From positions 62,001-126,000 of the forward strand of contig NZ_MSIE01000002.1 of NCBI RefSeq assembly GCF_001921205.1: DNA of 64,000 nt, read 5' to 3'. Below the pieces are notes generated by a model. That model ran no database searches, was not told the origin of the DNA, and saw nothing but the letters and a program-made list of their open reading frames with translations. Each line of letters opens with the position of its first letter. Position 1 is the first letter of the stretch. This DNA comes from Actinophytocola xanthii. GTDB lineage: Bacteria; Actinomycetota; Actinomycetes; Mycobacteriales; Pseudonocardiaceae. The translations under genes and the position numbers were made by a program. Shown one piece after another: positions 43,442 to 52,021 of this stretch.

Positions 43442-43557
43442 GGGGATCTCCTTGTCGGAGTGGACGGAATCGTGCTGAGCTGACTCAGCGGTGTCACCGT
43501 CGCGTGCCGTCCTGGTTGCCGACCTTGCGCCGACCTTGACCGCCAGCTCAGCGCCGG

Positions 43558-45012
43558 CTACCGCCCGCGCGGAGAGGCGAGGAGTCCCTCGAACTCCGTC
43601 ACCCTCGTGCCGTAGCGGGTGTTCGCGGCTTCGAGAACGGCGGCCGCCAGGACGTCGGTCCGGACGTCGGCGAGCTCGCGCGGCGACGTGCCGGCGGCCC
43701 GCTCGTAGTTCCAGACGACGACGTCGAGATGGACCGGCACCCGCAGCCGCCACCCGCTGCGCAGGAGCGCCTGGGCGAACGCCGGGTAGGGCGTGAACCT
43801 CGGGTTGGCGAGCCAGGAGAGCAACGCCGGCTGCGCGACGCTGAAGTCGATCCCGGCTCTCGCCAACGCCTCGACCACGGCCGGGGCGAGCGGCTGCGCG
43901 TTCTCGTGCGGGTTGTGCTCGAGGAGCTCGCCGTAGACGGCCACCGCGTCCAGCGTGGTACTCCGTGCCGCCTCCGGCCTTCCCTCCTCGTGGAGCCGCT
44001 GGGCGGTGGCGAAGAGGGTCTGTGCCCGTTCGATCGAGCGGGCGGTCCCGCGCGGGTCGGTGTCGGTGTTCTCGGCGACCGTCGCCGACGCGACGGTCGC
44101 CGCCAGGACGAGCGCGACCAGTGCGGCCAGCACCGGACGGAGGCGGGTCCAGTGCGGCCCGGTGCGCCTCGGCCGGCTCGCGGCGCGCTCGGCGGGCTCG
44201 GCACGCTCGGCGGGCCTCGACGCCGGTCGCGTGCGCTCGCCGGGCGCGGGGTCCGGTGCCGGTGCCGGGACCTCGGTACACAGGATGGCCGCGTGGGCGG
44301 CCCGCAGCTCGGGCCCGGGGTCGGTGCCCAGCTCCTCGGCCAGCCGCTGCCGCACCGACGCGTACCGCTCCAGGGCCTCCGCCCCGCGCCCGGCCAGGTG
44401 GAGGGCCCTCATGAGCAGGGCCTCGAGCGGCTCGGCGAGCGGGTACTCGGCGGCGAGGTCGGGCAGGGTGGTGACCAGCGGACCGGGACGGCCGAGCCGT
44501 AGCTCGACCTCGGCCCACCGCACCACCGCGTCCAGGCGCCGCCGGTTCCAGCTGTCCCGGACCTGCGCCGCCCAGCTGCCGGGAACACCGGCCAGGGGCG
44601 AGCCCCGCCACAGCTCCAACGCCTCGGCGAGCGCGGCGGCGCGGGCGGCGTCGCACCGCCGGTCGTCGAACTGGTCGGCCAGGCGGCGGAACCGGTGCAG
44701 GTCCACCAGTTCCGGGTCGACGTCCAACACATAGCCGGCATGCCGCCGGTCGATGCGGACCGCGGTCTCCCCGGTGCGGGCGGCGGCCTGTCTCAGCAGC
44801 CGGCGGATCCTGCTCAGGTACGAATACAGCACGTTGCGGGCCTCGACCGGCGGGGACTCGGCCCACACCCGGTCGATGAGCGTCTCGATGGCCACCGGTC
44901 GGCCGGCGTCCACGGCCAGCGCCGCCAGCACGGCCTGTGCACGCGGCGCCCCGACCTCCAACGCCTGGTCGCCCGCCCACAGCTCCACTTCCCCCAACAG
45001 TCGGAACTCCAC
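43558..45012 (-). CDS. SARP/BTAD-family regulator with membrane segment
   Basis: About 484 residues from the GTG at 45012, which follows AGAGGTGAG. An OmpR-type winged helix is at about residues 1-95 (FRLLGEVELWAGDQALEVG, then RIDRRHAGYVLDV). The bacterial transcriptional activation domain follows (about 100-250, LHRFRRLADQF and ERYASVRQRLAEELGTDPG). A Pro/Arg linker, a single membrane helix at about 300-325 and an extracytoplasmic domain of about 160 residues come next. SARPs activate antibiotic clusters. It is divergent from the first biosynthetic gene and is the likely pathway regulator. The membrane-anchored tail is less usual and could sense a signal outside the cell. Confidence 0.85.
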   Translation of the reverse strand: MEFRLLGEVELWAGDQALEVGAPRAQAVLAALAVDAGRPVAIETLIDRVWAESPPVEARNVLYSYLSRIRRLLRQAAARTGETAVRIDRRHAGYVLDVDPELVDLHRFRRLADQFDDRRCDAARAAALAEALELWRGSPLAGVPGSWAAQVRDSWNRRRLDAVVRWAEVELRLGRPGPLVTTLPDLAAEYPLAEPLEALLMRALHLAGRGAEALERYASVRQRLAEELGTDPGPELRAAHAAILCTEVPAPAPDPAPGERTRPASRPAERAEPAERAASRPRRTGPHWTRLRPVLAALVALVLAATVASATVAENTDTDPRGTARSIERAQTLFATAQRLHEEGRPEAARSTTLDAVAVYGELLEHNPHENAQPLAPAVVEALARAGIDFSVAQPALLSWLANPRFTPYPAFAQALLRSGWRLRVPVHLDVVVWNYERAAGTSPRELADVRTDVLAAAVLEAANTRYGTRVTEFEGLLASPRGR

Positions 45013-45587
45013 CCGCTCACCTCTCACGTGATCGACACAACCGAAGCTCGGCAACAGGACGTCTCGGACCACCTGTATGTCGACGTGAGGGAGAAGGTCG
45101 TGATGCCGTGGGCCCGTACCCGGTCGGACCTCGTCCGGCAAGAGACGATTTGGCACGGTACGCCCGCTGACCAAATTGGGCCGCTTGCCGTTGCCGACTC
45201 GGCGTCGAGTACACGCGGCCAGAGTTGTCGCCGTCGTATTCGCGGACGGTTACCGCAATTTTTTCCATACCCGTGGTTATGCGGCGGGCGGCCCAGCGTT
45301 GTTACTCCGTTCCGCCCTGTTCGGTGGGACGGCAGGGTCAGTCGGGGAATGTGGAACTGGACATCCGCCGTCATCGGCCCTCCGGATGGCGCCGGCGGGC
45401 CGCCGGCTCGCGGGCGAGGCGCACGGCAAGGGAAAACGCACTGGTCAGGACCCATTTCGGGCCGGTCGTCGCCGGTGTTGATCAGACTGTGGGTGAGTGG
45501 GCGAACACCGAGAGCATTGTTCACGTTTCGTCTTCTCAGCCCGGTAAATCTGACGTACGCTCCAGTTCGCCATCAGAGTCGGGACTG
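45013..45587. other. 575-bp divergent promoter region of the biosynthetic cluster
   Basis: The region between the SARP gene and the first biosynthetic gene is less GC-rich than its surroundings, with a T6 run near 45259. GGTTA repeats at 45249-45253 and 45275-45279 are candidates for SARP half-sites, but their 26-bp spacing is not the usual 11 or 22. I see no convincing gene here; several open frames continue into the adenylating enzyme but lack its codon bias. Confidence 0.5.
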
Positions 45588-47075
45588 ATGGCAACCCCCG
45601 ATGCGCACCCCTTCGAGGGTGAATTAGTGCTGCTCTTTTCTCGTTGGGAGGCGTTCGCGATTACAGCTACCGAACCGCTGTTCAGCGGTACGTCTGAATG
45701 GGTCGACGAGATATTGATGAATGGCGCAGACAATGGTGTCTGCCTACACCTGCCGGGTGGTCCGATCGCGCGTTCGGCGCTACGCCGGCTGGTCGCCGGC
45801 CGGGAGGAGGCGCTGGTCACGGCCGGGTTGGCGCGCGGCGGCCGCGTCGCGCTGAACCTGCCGCCCTCGCTGGCGTACGTGGCGAACCTGCTCGCCGCCT
45901 GGCGGATCGGCGCCCAGGCCGTGCTGCTGGACCACCGGTTGACCCGGTACGAGGTCGGCGCCGCGCTCGACCGGCTCGGGGTTCAGGTGGTGGTCGGCAC
46001 CGACGGCGGGCGGGGGAACCCGCTGGCGGTGTTCCACGACGTGACCGAGACGATCTCGGTCCGCCGGGGCAGTCCGGCGACCACGCCGCACGCGGTGCTC
46101 CAGCTCAGCTCCGGCTCGACCGGGCCGTCGAAGGTGATCGGCCGGACCGCGGCCGACCTCGTCGCGGAGATCGAGCGGTACACCCGGATCGACGGCGTCC
46201 CGCTGCCCGGCGAACGGGTCATCCTGCTGCCCTCGATGGTGCACGTCCTCGGGCTGGTCGGCGGGCTGCTGTACGCACTGCACGCCGGGGTCGAGATCGT
46301 GCCGCCGCGCCGGCTCACCGGCGAGGGCATCCTCGACGCGGTCGCCTCCGGCGCCACCCCGGCCACCGTGCTCGGGGTTCCGTTCCACATCGGACTGCTG
46401 GGCTCGGTCAGCGACCCGCCGAAGCTCCCGCAGCTCAAGCGGATGACCACCGGTGGGGAGCTCGTGCCCACCGCGGTCTCGACGGCGTTCGGTGAGAAGT
46501 ACGGTGTGCCGCTCGGGAACATGTGGGGCATGACCGAGCTGGGGGTCATCGCGACCGACCTGTTCGGAGAACACCGCCCGGCGCTGACGCCCGCGCCCGG
46601 GATCGAGGTTCGCGAGGCCGGTGGTGAGCTGCTGGTGCGCCGTCCGGAGTCGCCCTACGTCGGGTTGTCCGACCCGAGCCGCTGGGCCGACGGCTGGCTG
46701 CACACGAAGGACGCAGGACGGGTCGACCCCGAGACCGGGCTGGTGACCGTGCTGGGCAGGCTCGACTCGCAGGTGTCGGTCGGCGGGCTCAAGGTCGACC
46801 TGACCGAGGTCGAGCACACGATCACCAGCCTGCCCGGGGTGGAGGCCGCTGTCGTCCTGTACGACAAGGAGATCAGCGCCTTCGTCCAGCTTGCCGACGG
46901 CGTGAGTGGACAGTCGGTCGACGTGGTGCTCGCCGAGCGGCTCGCGGGCTACAAACGTCCGAAGAGGACTCACTACGCGCCGGCCCTGCCCCGCACGACG
47001 ACCGGGAAGCTCGTCCGCGATCCCGCGGTGCTCCGCGAGAGGTTCTCCCCAATCACACTGGAAGGTGAGCGATGA
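45588..47075 (+). CDS. Acyl-adenylating enzyme (class I adenylate-forming), copy 1
   Basis: A 495-residue ANL enzyme. The P-loop-like A3 motif is LQLSSGSTGPSK, the A5 region is GNMWGMTELG, the hinge is near LGRLDSQVSVGG, and the catalytic A10 lysine is in RTTTGKLVR. It would activate a carboxylic acid as the AMP ester and load it on a carrier protein. The ACP gene starts inside its stop (4-bp overlap), so that carrier is the likely partner. The ATG at 45588 is the best-placed start. The substrate is unknown; an aryl or hydroxyaryl acid is conceivable given the 4-hydroxymandelate-synthase-like gene. Confidence 0.85.
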   Translation: MATPDAHPFEGELVLLFSRWEAFAITATEPLFSGTSEWVDEILMNGADNGVCLHLPGGPIARSALRRLVAGREEALVTAGLARGGRVALNLPPSLAYVANLLAAWRIGAQAVLLDHRLTRYEVGAALDRLGVQVVVGTDGGRGNPLAVFHDVTETISVRRGSPATTPHAVLQLSSGSTGPSKVIGRTAADLVAEIERYTRIDGVPLPGERVILLPSMVHVLGLVGGLLYALHAGVEIVPPRRLTGEGILDAVASGATPATVLGVPFHIGLLGSVSDPPKLPQLKRMTTGGELVPTAVSTAFGEKYGVPLGNMWGMTELGVIATDLFGEHRPALTPAPGIEVREAGGELLVRRPESPYVGLSDPSRWADGWLHTKDAGRVDPETGLVTVLGRLDSQVSVGGLKVDLTEVEHTITSLPGVEAAVVLYDKEISAFVQLADGVSGQSVDVVLAERLAGYKRPKRTHYAPALPRTTTGKLVRDPAVLRERFSPITLEGER

Positions 47076-47347
47076 AGGCTGCAGAGGTTCGCGAGTTCGT
47101 GCTGGAGACCCTCCAGGAGATGAACTACGACATCGAGGGCGTCGACGACGGCAGCACGCTCGGACCGGCGGGCGTCGACCTCGAGTCGCTGGCGATGGCC
47201 GAGCTCGCGGTCCGCGTCGAGGACAGGTTCGGCGTCCAGTTCGCGGAGGAGGAGTCCGAGGAGCTGGCGCTGATGACCGTCGGGGAGTTCACCCGCACGG
47301 TGGCGGACCGCGTCGGACGTGTCGCGGGCGCGGGCCAGCCGCAGTGA
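47072..47347 (+). CDS. Acyl carrier protein 1
   Basis: A 91-residue acidic four-helix carrier. The phosphopantetheine site is in GVDLESLAMAEL (Ser 39). It overlaps the adenylating enzyme upstream by ATGA and the second carrier downstream by GTGA. Confidence 0.9.
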   Translation: MKAAEVREFVLETLQEMNYDIEGVDDGSTLGPAGVDLESLAMAELAVRVEDRFGVQFAEEESEELALMTVGEFTRTVADRVGRVAGAGQPQ

Positions 47348-47586
47348 CCGAGCCCGGACCCGTGCGGCGAGACGAGGTCGTGTCCATGATCGCCGCTCTC
47401 GACGGCCGTCCGGTCGCCGAGATCGGTGGCCAGATCGACTCGATGCAGCTCGCATGGCTGGTGCACCAGGTGGAACAGCGCTACGGCGTGGAGATCGAGC
47501 TGGACGACGGGCAGTACGCCCGGATGAGCACGGTGGACGGAGCGGTCGAGGTGTTGCGCGAGGCGATCCCGGCGGTTCCGCGATGA
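47344..47586 (+). CDS. Acyl carrier protein 2
   Basis: An 80-residue protein starting at the GTG that overlaps the stop of carrier 1 (GTGA). GGQIDSMQLAWLVHQVE carries the attachment serine (Ser 33) in an IDSMQL context like that of a peptidyl or aryl carrier. VEIELDDGQYARMSTVDG is the usual helix III region. Its stop overlaps the next ketosynthase start by ATGA. Two consecutive carriers suggest two separately loaded acyl units. Confidence 0.8.
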   Translation: MTEPGPVRRDEVVSMIAALDGRPVAEIGGQIDSMQLAWLVHQVEQRYGVEIELDDGQYARMSTVDGAVEVLREAIPAVPR

Positions 47587-48674
47587 CGGAACCACGGACA
47601 CGCGTGGGGATCACCGGCCTCGCCGCGACCAGCGCCCTCGGCAGGGGAACGCAGGCGCAGCTCGCCGGTGCCCTCGCCGGTGCGGCCGCGTTCGGACCGG
47701 TGCGGCGGTTCGACACCGGCCGGCGCAGGGTCACCGCCGCCGCGACCCTCCCCGACGCGAGCAGCCTGGCCGACGAGCTCGCCGAGGTGGTCAGCGAGGC
47801 GTGCGCCGGTCTCGGCGCGACCGAACGCGCGGAAACGCCGTTGCTGCTGGGGCTGCACGGACACCCGGACGCCGGACGGTCCCCCGAGGCGACCACGGCG
47901 GCGTTCGCCGGGGAGCTGGCGCAGCGCAGCGGCCTCGCCGGGGTGGCGAGGGTATACACGTGCGCGTGCGTCTCCGGCAGCACCGCCGTCGCCGACGCCG
48001 CCGCGCGGATCCGGTCGGGACGGTCGGAACGGGTCGTGGTCGCGGCGGGCTACCTAGTGGAGCCAGACCAGTTCGCCCTGTTCGACGCGGGGCGGGCGCT
48101 GGCGGCCGACGGGGCGGCGAGGCCGTTCAGCGCCGGTCGCGACGGTCTGCTGCTGGGCGACGCCGTGTCCGCGGTCGTGCTCGAACCCGTTGCCGCGCGG
48201 GAGGTGTTGGCGGAGGTGGCCGGCTGGGGCCGAGCGGGGGACGCGCACCACGTCGTCCGCCCCGACCCCGACGGCCACGGCTTGGCCCGGGCGATCACCG
48301 CGGCGTTGCGCCGGGGCCGGATACGCCCGGACGAGGTCGGGTACGTCAACGCGAACGCGAGCGGCGCCGACGGGGACAGTGCCGAGGCGGTCGCGCTGCG
48401 CCGGGCGTTCGGAGCGGCCCGCCCGCCGGTCAGCTCCACCAAGTCCGTGCACGGCCACGGGCTCGAGGGCTCCGGGCTGCTCGAGCTGGTGATCACCGTG
48501 CTCGGCCTGCGGGCGGGCAAACTGCCGGTCAACGTGGGCCACCTCGGGCCCGATCCCGCGTGTGACGTGGACCTTGTCCTCGACGGACCGCGGCGGGCCG
48601 CCAGCCCGTACGCGGTGAGCGTCAACGCCGCCTTCGGCGGTGCCAACACCGCGTTGCTGGTCAGGGCGACATGA
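47583..48674 (+). CDS. Ketosynthase with first catalytic His replaced by Asn
   Basis: A 363-residue thiolase-fold ketosynthase. The nucleophile is C129 in TCACVSGST. The motif that normally reads NAHGT is NANAS here (N258 in place of His). The lysine and second His are kept in SSTKSVHGHG (K287, H292). KS activity in FabF-type enzymes depends on Cys-His-His. With one His lost it may load acyl groups without decarboxylating malonyl-ACP, or act as a partner subunit to the neighbouring KS-like protein. The N-terminal region is also shorter than in FabF (about 410 residues). The Asn codon (AAC) is clear in the sequence. Confidence 0.85.
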   Translation: MTEPRTRVGITGLAATSALGRGTQAQLAGALAGAAAFGPVRRFDTGRRRVTAAATLPDASSLADELAEVVSEACAGLGATERAETPLLLGLHGHPDAGRSPEATTAAFAGELAQRSGLAGVARVYTCACVSGSTAVADAAARIRSGRSERVVVAAGYLVEPDQFALFDAGRALAADGAARPFSAGRDGLLLGDAVSAVVLEPVAAREVLAEVAGWGRAGDAHHVVRPDPDGHGLARAITAALRRGRIRPDEVGYVNANASGADGDSAEAVALRRAFGAARPPVSSTKSVHGHGLEGSGLLELVITVLGLRAGKLPVNVGHLGPDPACDVDLVLDGPRRAASPYAVSVNAAFGGANTALLVRAT

Positions 48675-49165
48675 GCACCGAGCTGGTCGCCGTGACGATG
48701 CCGGAGGGGACCGTGCCGCCGCCGCTGCCGGGGTTCGTCGTGTCCTCGTTCAGTCCGCTCGTCGCCGTGGCCGCCGACCGGTGTCTCACCGCTCGCCACG
48801 GGGACCCGCCCGCCGCAGACGCCGTCGGGCAGCGCACCGCCGTCGTGCTCGTCAGCGGGAGCGGCGACGCGCGCATGGCCGAGCACGTGGCCGACGCGGT
48901 CGACGCCGGCGCCCGGATCGGCCCGCTGCTGTTCTTCCAGGCGGTGCCCAACAGCGTCGCCGGGCACGTCGCCGCCCGCTGGTCCCTGGGGGGCCCGGTG
49001 GTCTGCCTGTGCCCGACGGGCGAGCCGAAGGCCGAAGGGCTGGCCTACGCACGACTGCTGATCGAGGACGGGGACGCCGACGAGGTCCTCCTCGTCTGTG
49101 TCGAACAGGCTGGCGCGGCCGCGTGCGCCCACGCCGTGCTGGTGAGCGAAGGAGAGTCTCGATGA
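48671..49165 (+). CDS. Truncated ketosynthase-like protein (chain-length-factor-like)
   Basis: A 164-residue protein corresponding only to the N-terminal half of the KS fold. LLFFQAVPNSVAGHVAARWSL matches the region before the nucleophile, and GGPVVCLCPTGEPKAEG the nucleophile loop. The Cys at that place is in an unusual setting, and both His motifs are absent because the C-terminal half is missing. The ATGA overlaps on both sides argue for an intact small gene rather than decay. It may form a heterodimer with the upstream Asn-variant ketosynthase, like the short chain-length factors of aryl-polyene systems. Confidence 0.65.
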   Translation: MSTELVAVTMPEGTVPPPLPGFVVSSFSPLVAVAADRCLTARHGDPPAADAVGQRTAVVLVSGSGDARMAEHVADAVDAGARIGPLLFFQAVPNSVAGHVAARWSLGGPVVCLCPTGEPKAEGLAYARLLIEDGDADEVLLVCVEQAGAAACAHAVLVSEGESR

Positions 49166-50769
49166 ACGCAAGGGGCCTGCGCGCGGTCCTGGCGGCTGAC
49201 CCGGACATCGGAGCGGGCAACGTCCTGCACACCGTGCTGGCGCACGGCGCCGACCCGGACGGTCCCGGCCTGGTCTTCGACACCGAGGTCGACGGACATC
49301 CCGCCGAGTACGAGTTCACGCTCGGCGAGCTCGACGCCATGGTCGACGCCCGCGCCGCATGGTTGCACGCCAGGGGGATCCGCGCGCGGGACCCGGTCGC
49401 GGTGTGGGCGAGCGCGGCGGCGGACACGGTGCTGAGCTTCCTCGCGCTCACCCGCGTCGGCGCGATCCCCGCGCTGATGAACGGGAGGATGACCCCGGAC
49501 ATCGCCGCGGAGTTCATCCGCAGGCTGCGCGCCAGGGCCATCCTCGCGGACGCGGCACACACGGACTTGCTGGCCGGGCACGACCTCGGTGCGGAGCTGC
49601 TCGGGCAGCCCGCGGAGCTGGGGCAGGGCGACCCGGCGGCCGCGCCGCCGCACTACCGGCACCACCAGGACGACCCGGTCGTGATCACGCACACGTCGGG
49701 AACCACCGGCGTGCCGAAGGCCGTGCTGCACCTGCACCGGACGCTGTTCGCCTCGCAGCGCCACCTGCTGTCGATGCCGCAGGCGCAGGGCACCGGGCGG
49801 GTGCTCAACGCCCTGCCGATCCCGCACACCGCGACCGTGCTCATGGTCAGCCAGATCCTGTGCAACCGCGGGACGATGCTCTGCCTGTCCCAGCAGGACG
49901 GTCCGACCGTGCTCTCGGCCATCGAACGGTGGCACCCGGAGGCGGTGTACGGCTTCGCGGTGACCTGGTCGGACCTCGCCCGGTACGACCTGTCCACGAG
50001 GGACGTCGGCTCGGTGCGGTTGTGGTTCAACACCGGCGACTGCGCGCACGAGGCCCACGTCCGGCGACTGGTCGCGGTGGGTTCCCGGGAGGTGGTGACC
50101 CGCGAGGGGCGCCGGCGGATCACCGGCTCGCACTTCGTCGACGGCCTCGGCTCCTCGGAGATGGGGCACAACGGGTTCCACGTCACCCACACGCCCGACA
50201 GCGGCCACTACGACCGCCGGATCGGCAGGCCCTACACGTTCGCCGAGGTCGCCGTGCTCGACGCCGACGGCAACGAACTACCCGCGGGGCGGGTCGGCAG
50301 GCTGGGCTTCCGCTCGCCCACGCTCTCCCCGGGGTACTGGAACGACTCGGTCACCACGTTTCGGTCCCGGTGCAACGGCTGGTTCCTCACCGGCGACCTC
50401 GTCCACCGCGACGAGGATGGCAACTACTACCACGTGGACCGTGACCCGGACGCGCTGGTCGGCGACGGCTTCTACACCGCGCTCTCCGAGGAGCGGATCC
50501 TCGCCGGCTGCCCCGACGTGCTCGACTGCACCGTCGTGATCCTGCCGGAGAACGGCCGGGTCGTCACCGACGTGCTCCTGGAGCTCGCGCCCGGCGCGGA
50601 CGAGGACGCCGACCGCACCGCGGCCGTCCGCGCAGCGCTCGGCGAGCGGGTGGGCGCGACGCTGCAGCGCGTGGTGGCGGTGCGGCAGGAGGACATCCCG
50701 CTGACCGTGACCGGCAAGGTGCGCAAGTTCCTGTTGCGCGAGAAGCACCTGACGCGAGGGCCGGCGTGA
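49162..50769 (+). CDS. Acyl-adenylating enzyme, copy 2
   Basis: A 535-residue ANL enzyme with A3 motif THTSGTTGVPKAV, A5-like DGLGSSEMGHNG, the A7/A8 region GWFLTGDLVHRD and the final lysine in PLTVTGKVRKF. It is preceded by GGAGAG and overlaps the truncated KS-like gene by ATGA. Sequence and motifs differ clearly from copy 1, so the two probably activate different acids. No carrier domain is attached. Confidence 0.85.
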   Translation: MNARGLRAVLAADPDIGAGNVLHTVLAHGADPDGPGLVFDTEVDGHPAEYEFTLGELDAMVDARAAWLHARGIRARDPVAVWASAAADTVLSFLALTRVGAIPALMNGRMTPDIAAEFIRRLRARAILADAAHTDLLAGHDLGAELLGQPAELGQGDPAAAPPHYRHHQDDPVVITHTSGTTGVPKAVLHLHRTLFASQRHLLSMPQAQGTGRVLNALPIPHTATVLMVSQILCNRGTMLCLSQQDGPTVLSAIERWHPEAVYGFAVTWSDLARYDLSTRDVGSVRLWFNTGDCAHEAHVRRLVAVGSREVVTREGRRRITGSHFVDGLGSSEMGHNGFHVTHTPDSGHYDRRIGRPYTFAEVAVLDADGNELPAGRVGRLGFRSPTLSPGYWNDSVTTFRSRCNGWFLTGDLVHRDEDGNYYHVDRDPDALVGDGFYTALSEERILAGCPDVLDCTVVILPENGRVVTDVLLELAPGADEDADRTAAVRAALGERVGATLQRVVAVRQEDIPLTVTGKVRKFLLREKHLTRGPA

Positions 50770-52016
50770 TCCCGGCGGCGATCACCGGTATCGGCCTGCT
50801 CACCCCGGTCGGCCGGGGAGCGGAGGAGGTCTTCCACGCGCTGTGCGTCGGGAAGTCCGGGCTGTCCGCGCCGCCGCCGGGCCATCCGGCCGCGGCCTCG
50901 GTCGACGTGGGCGGTTTCGTCCCCGAGATCGACCCGCGGACCGTGGTGTCCGGCCCGGCCGCCGCCGTCGTCGACAAGGTCGTCGTGCTGGCGCTGCTCA
51001 CGGCCGCGGACGCGCTCGCCGACGCCGGCATACAGGTCGGCCGGGACGTCGACCCGCACCGGGTCGGGGTGGTCGTCGGCGGGGTCGGCGGAATGGCGAC
51101 GCTGGAGAGCCAGGTCCTGGCCAGGGGCGAGCGGGGCCGGACCGCGGTGAGCCCGTACCTGCTCACCGGGATCCTGCCCAACATGCCCGCCGCCCGGATC
51201 GCGATCGCGCACGGGATCCGTGGCTACAGCTCGAGCATCGGCACCGCGTGTGCCTCGGGTGCGCAGGCCCTCGCCGACGGGCTGCGGCTGATCCGGGCCG
51301 GGGACGCGGACGTGGTGGTGTGCGGGGCGAGCGAGGCACCGCTGTTCCCGACCTTCGCCGACACGTTCGGCAACGCGCGGGCGCTCGCCCGGCGCTGGGC
51401 TGACCCGACCGCCGCGAGCCGGCCCTTCGACCGCAGGCGCAACGGGTTCGTGCTCGCCGAGGGCGCCGGGATGCTGGTCCTCGAGCGCGTCGCGCACGCC
51501 GACGCCCGCGGTGCCGCCGGCTACGCCGACCTGCGGGGGTGGGGCGCCACCACGGACGCGCACCACCCCACCACCCCCCGCCCGGACGGTGCCGGCGCGG
51601 CCGAGTGCATGCGCAGGGCACTCGCGAGCGCGGATCTCACGCCGGCGGACATCGGCTACGTCAACGCCCACGGCACCGCGACCAAGCTCGGGGACGTCGC
51701 GGAGGCAGCCGCGCTCGGGGCCGTGTTCGGCGGGGAAGGCCCGCCGGTCAGCTCCACCAAGGCGCTGACCGGCCACATGCTCGGAACCTCCGGGGTGGTG
51801 GAGGCGGCGGCGAGCGCCCTCGCCGTCGCCCGCGGCGTGCTGCCGCCCACCTTCAACCTCGAGGAGGTGGACCCGGCGTGCCCGGGCGCCCACCTCCGGA
51901 GCACTCCCGTGGAGACCGAGATCGACCACGCGCTGACGAACTCGTTCGGGTTCGGCGGCCAGAACGTGAGCCTGGTGCTGAGCGGAGCGAGCACCGACAA
52001 GAAGCGGAACGGTTGA
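50766..52016 (+). CDS. FabF-type beta-ketoacyl-ACP synthase
   Basis: A 416-residue canonical KS II-like enzyme with C162 in GTACASGAQ, H302 in VNAHGT, the lysine in SSTKALTGH and H337 in TGHMLG, then the terminal NSFGFGGQN. It should carry out decarboxylative Claisen condensation on an ACP-bound acyl chain. It is the only ketosynthase in the cluster with all standard FabF residues. The start is GTG, overlapping the adenylating enzyme (GTGA). The extender-loading acyltransferase is not in view and could be the fatty acid synthase FabD. Confidence 0.9.
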   Translation: MIPAAITGIGLLTPVGRGAEEVFHALCVGKSGLSAPPPGHPAAASVDVGGFVPEIDPRTVVSGPAAAVVDKVVVLALLTAADALADAGIQVGRDVDPHRVGVVVGGVGGMATLESQVLARGERGRTAVSPYLLTGILPNMPAARIAIAHGIRGYSSSIGTACASGAQALADGLRLIRAGDADVVVCGASEAPLFPTFADTFGNARALARRWADPTAASRPFDRRRNGFVLAEGAGMLVLERVAHADARGAAGYADLRGWGATTDAHHPTTPRPDGAGAAECMRRALASADLTPADIGYVNAHGTATKLGDVAEAAALGAVFGGEGPPVSSTKALTGHMLGTSGVVEAAASALAVARGVLPPTFNLEEVDPACPGAHLRSTPVETEIDHALTNSFGFGGQNVSLVLSGASTDKKRNG

Positions 52017-52021
52017 GGCTG

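Noticed and set aside
45225-45587. N-terminal extension of the first adenylating enzyme to 45225
   Set aside because: The added 121 residues have no homology pattern, different codon use and cover the promoter region; the ATG at 45588 matches the expected N-terminus.
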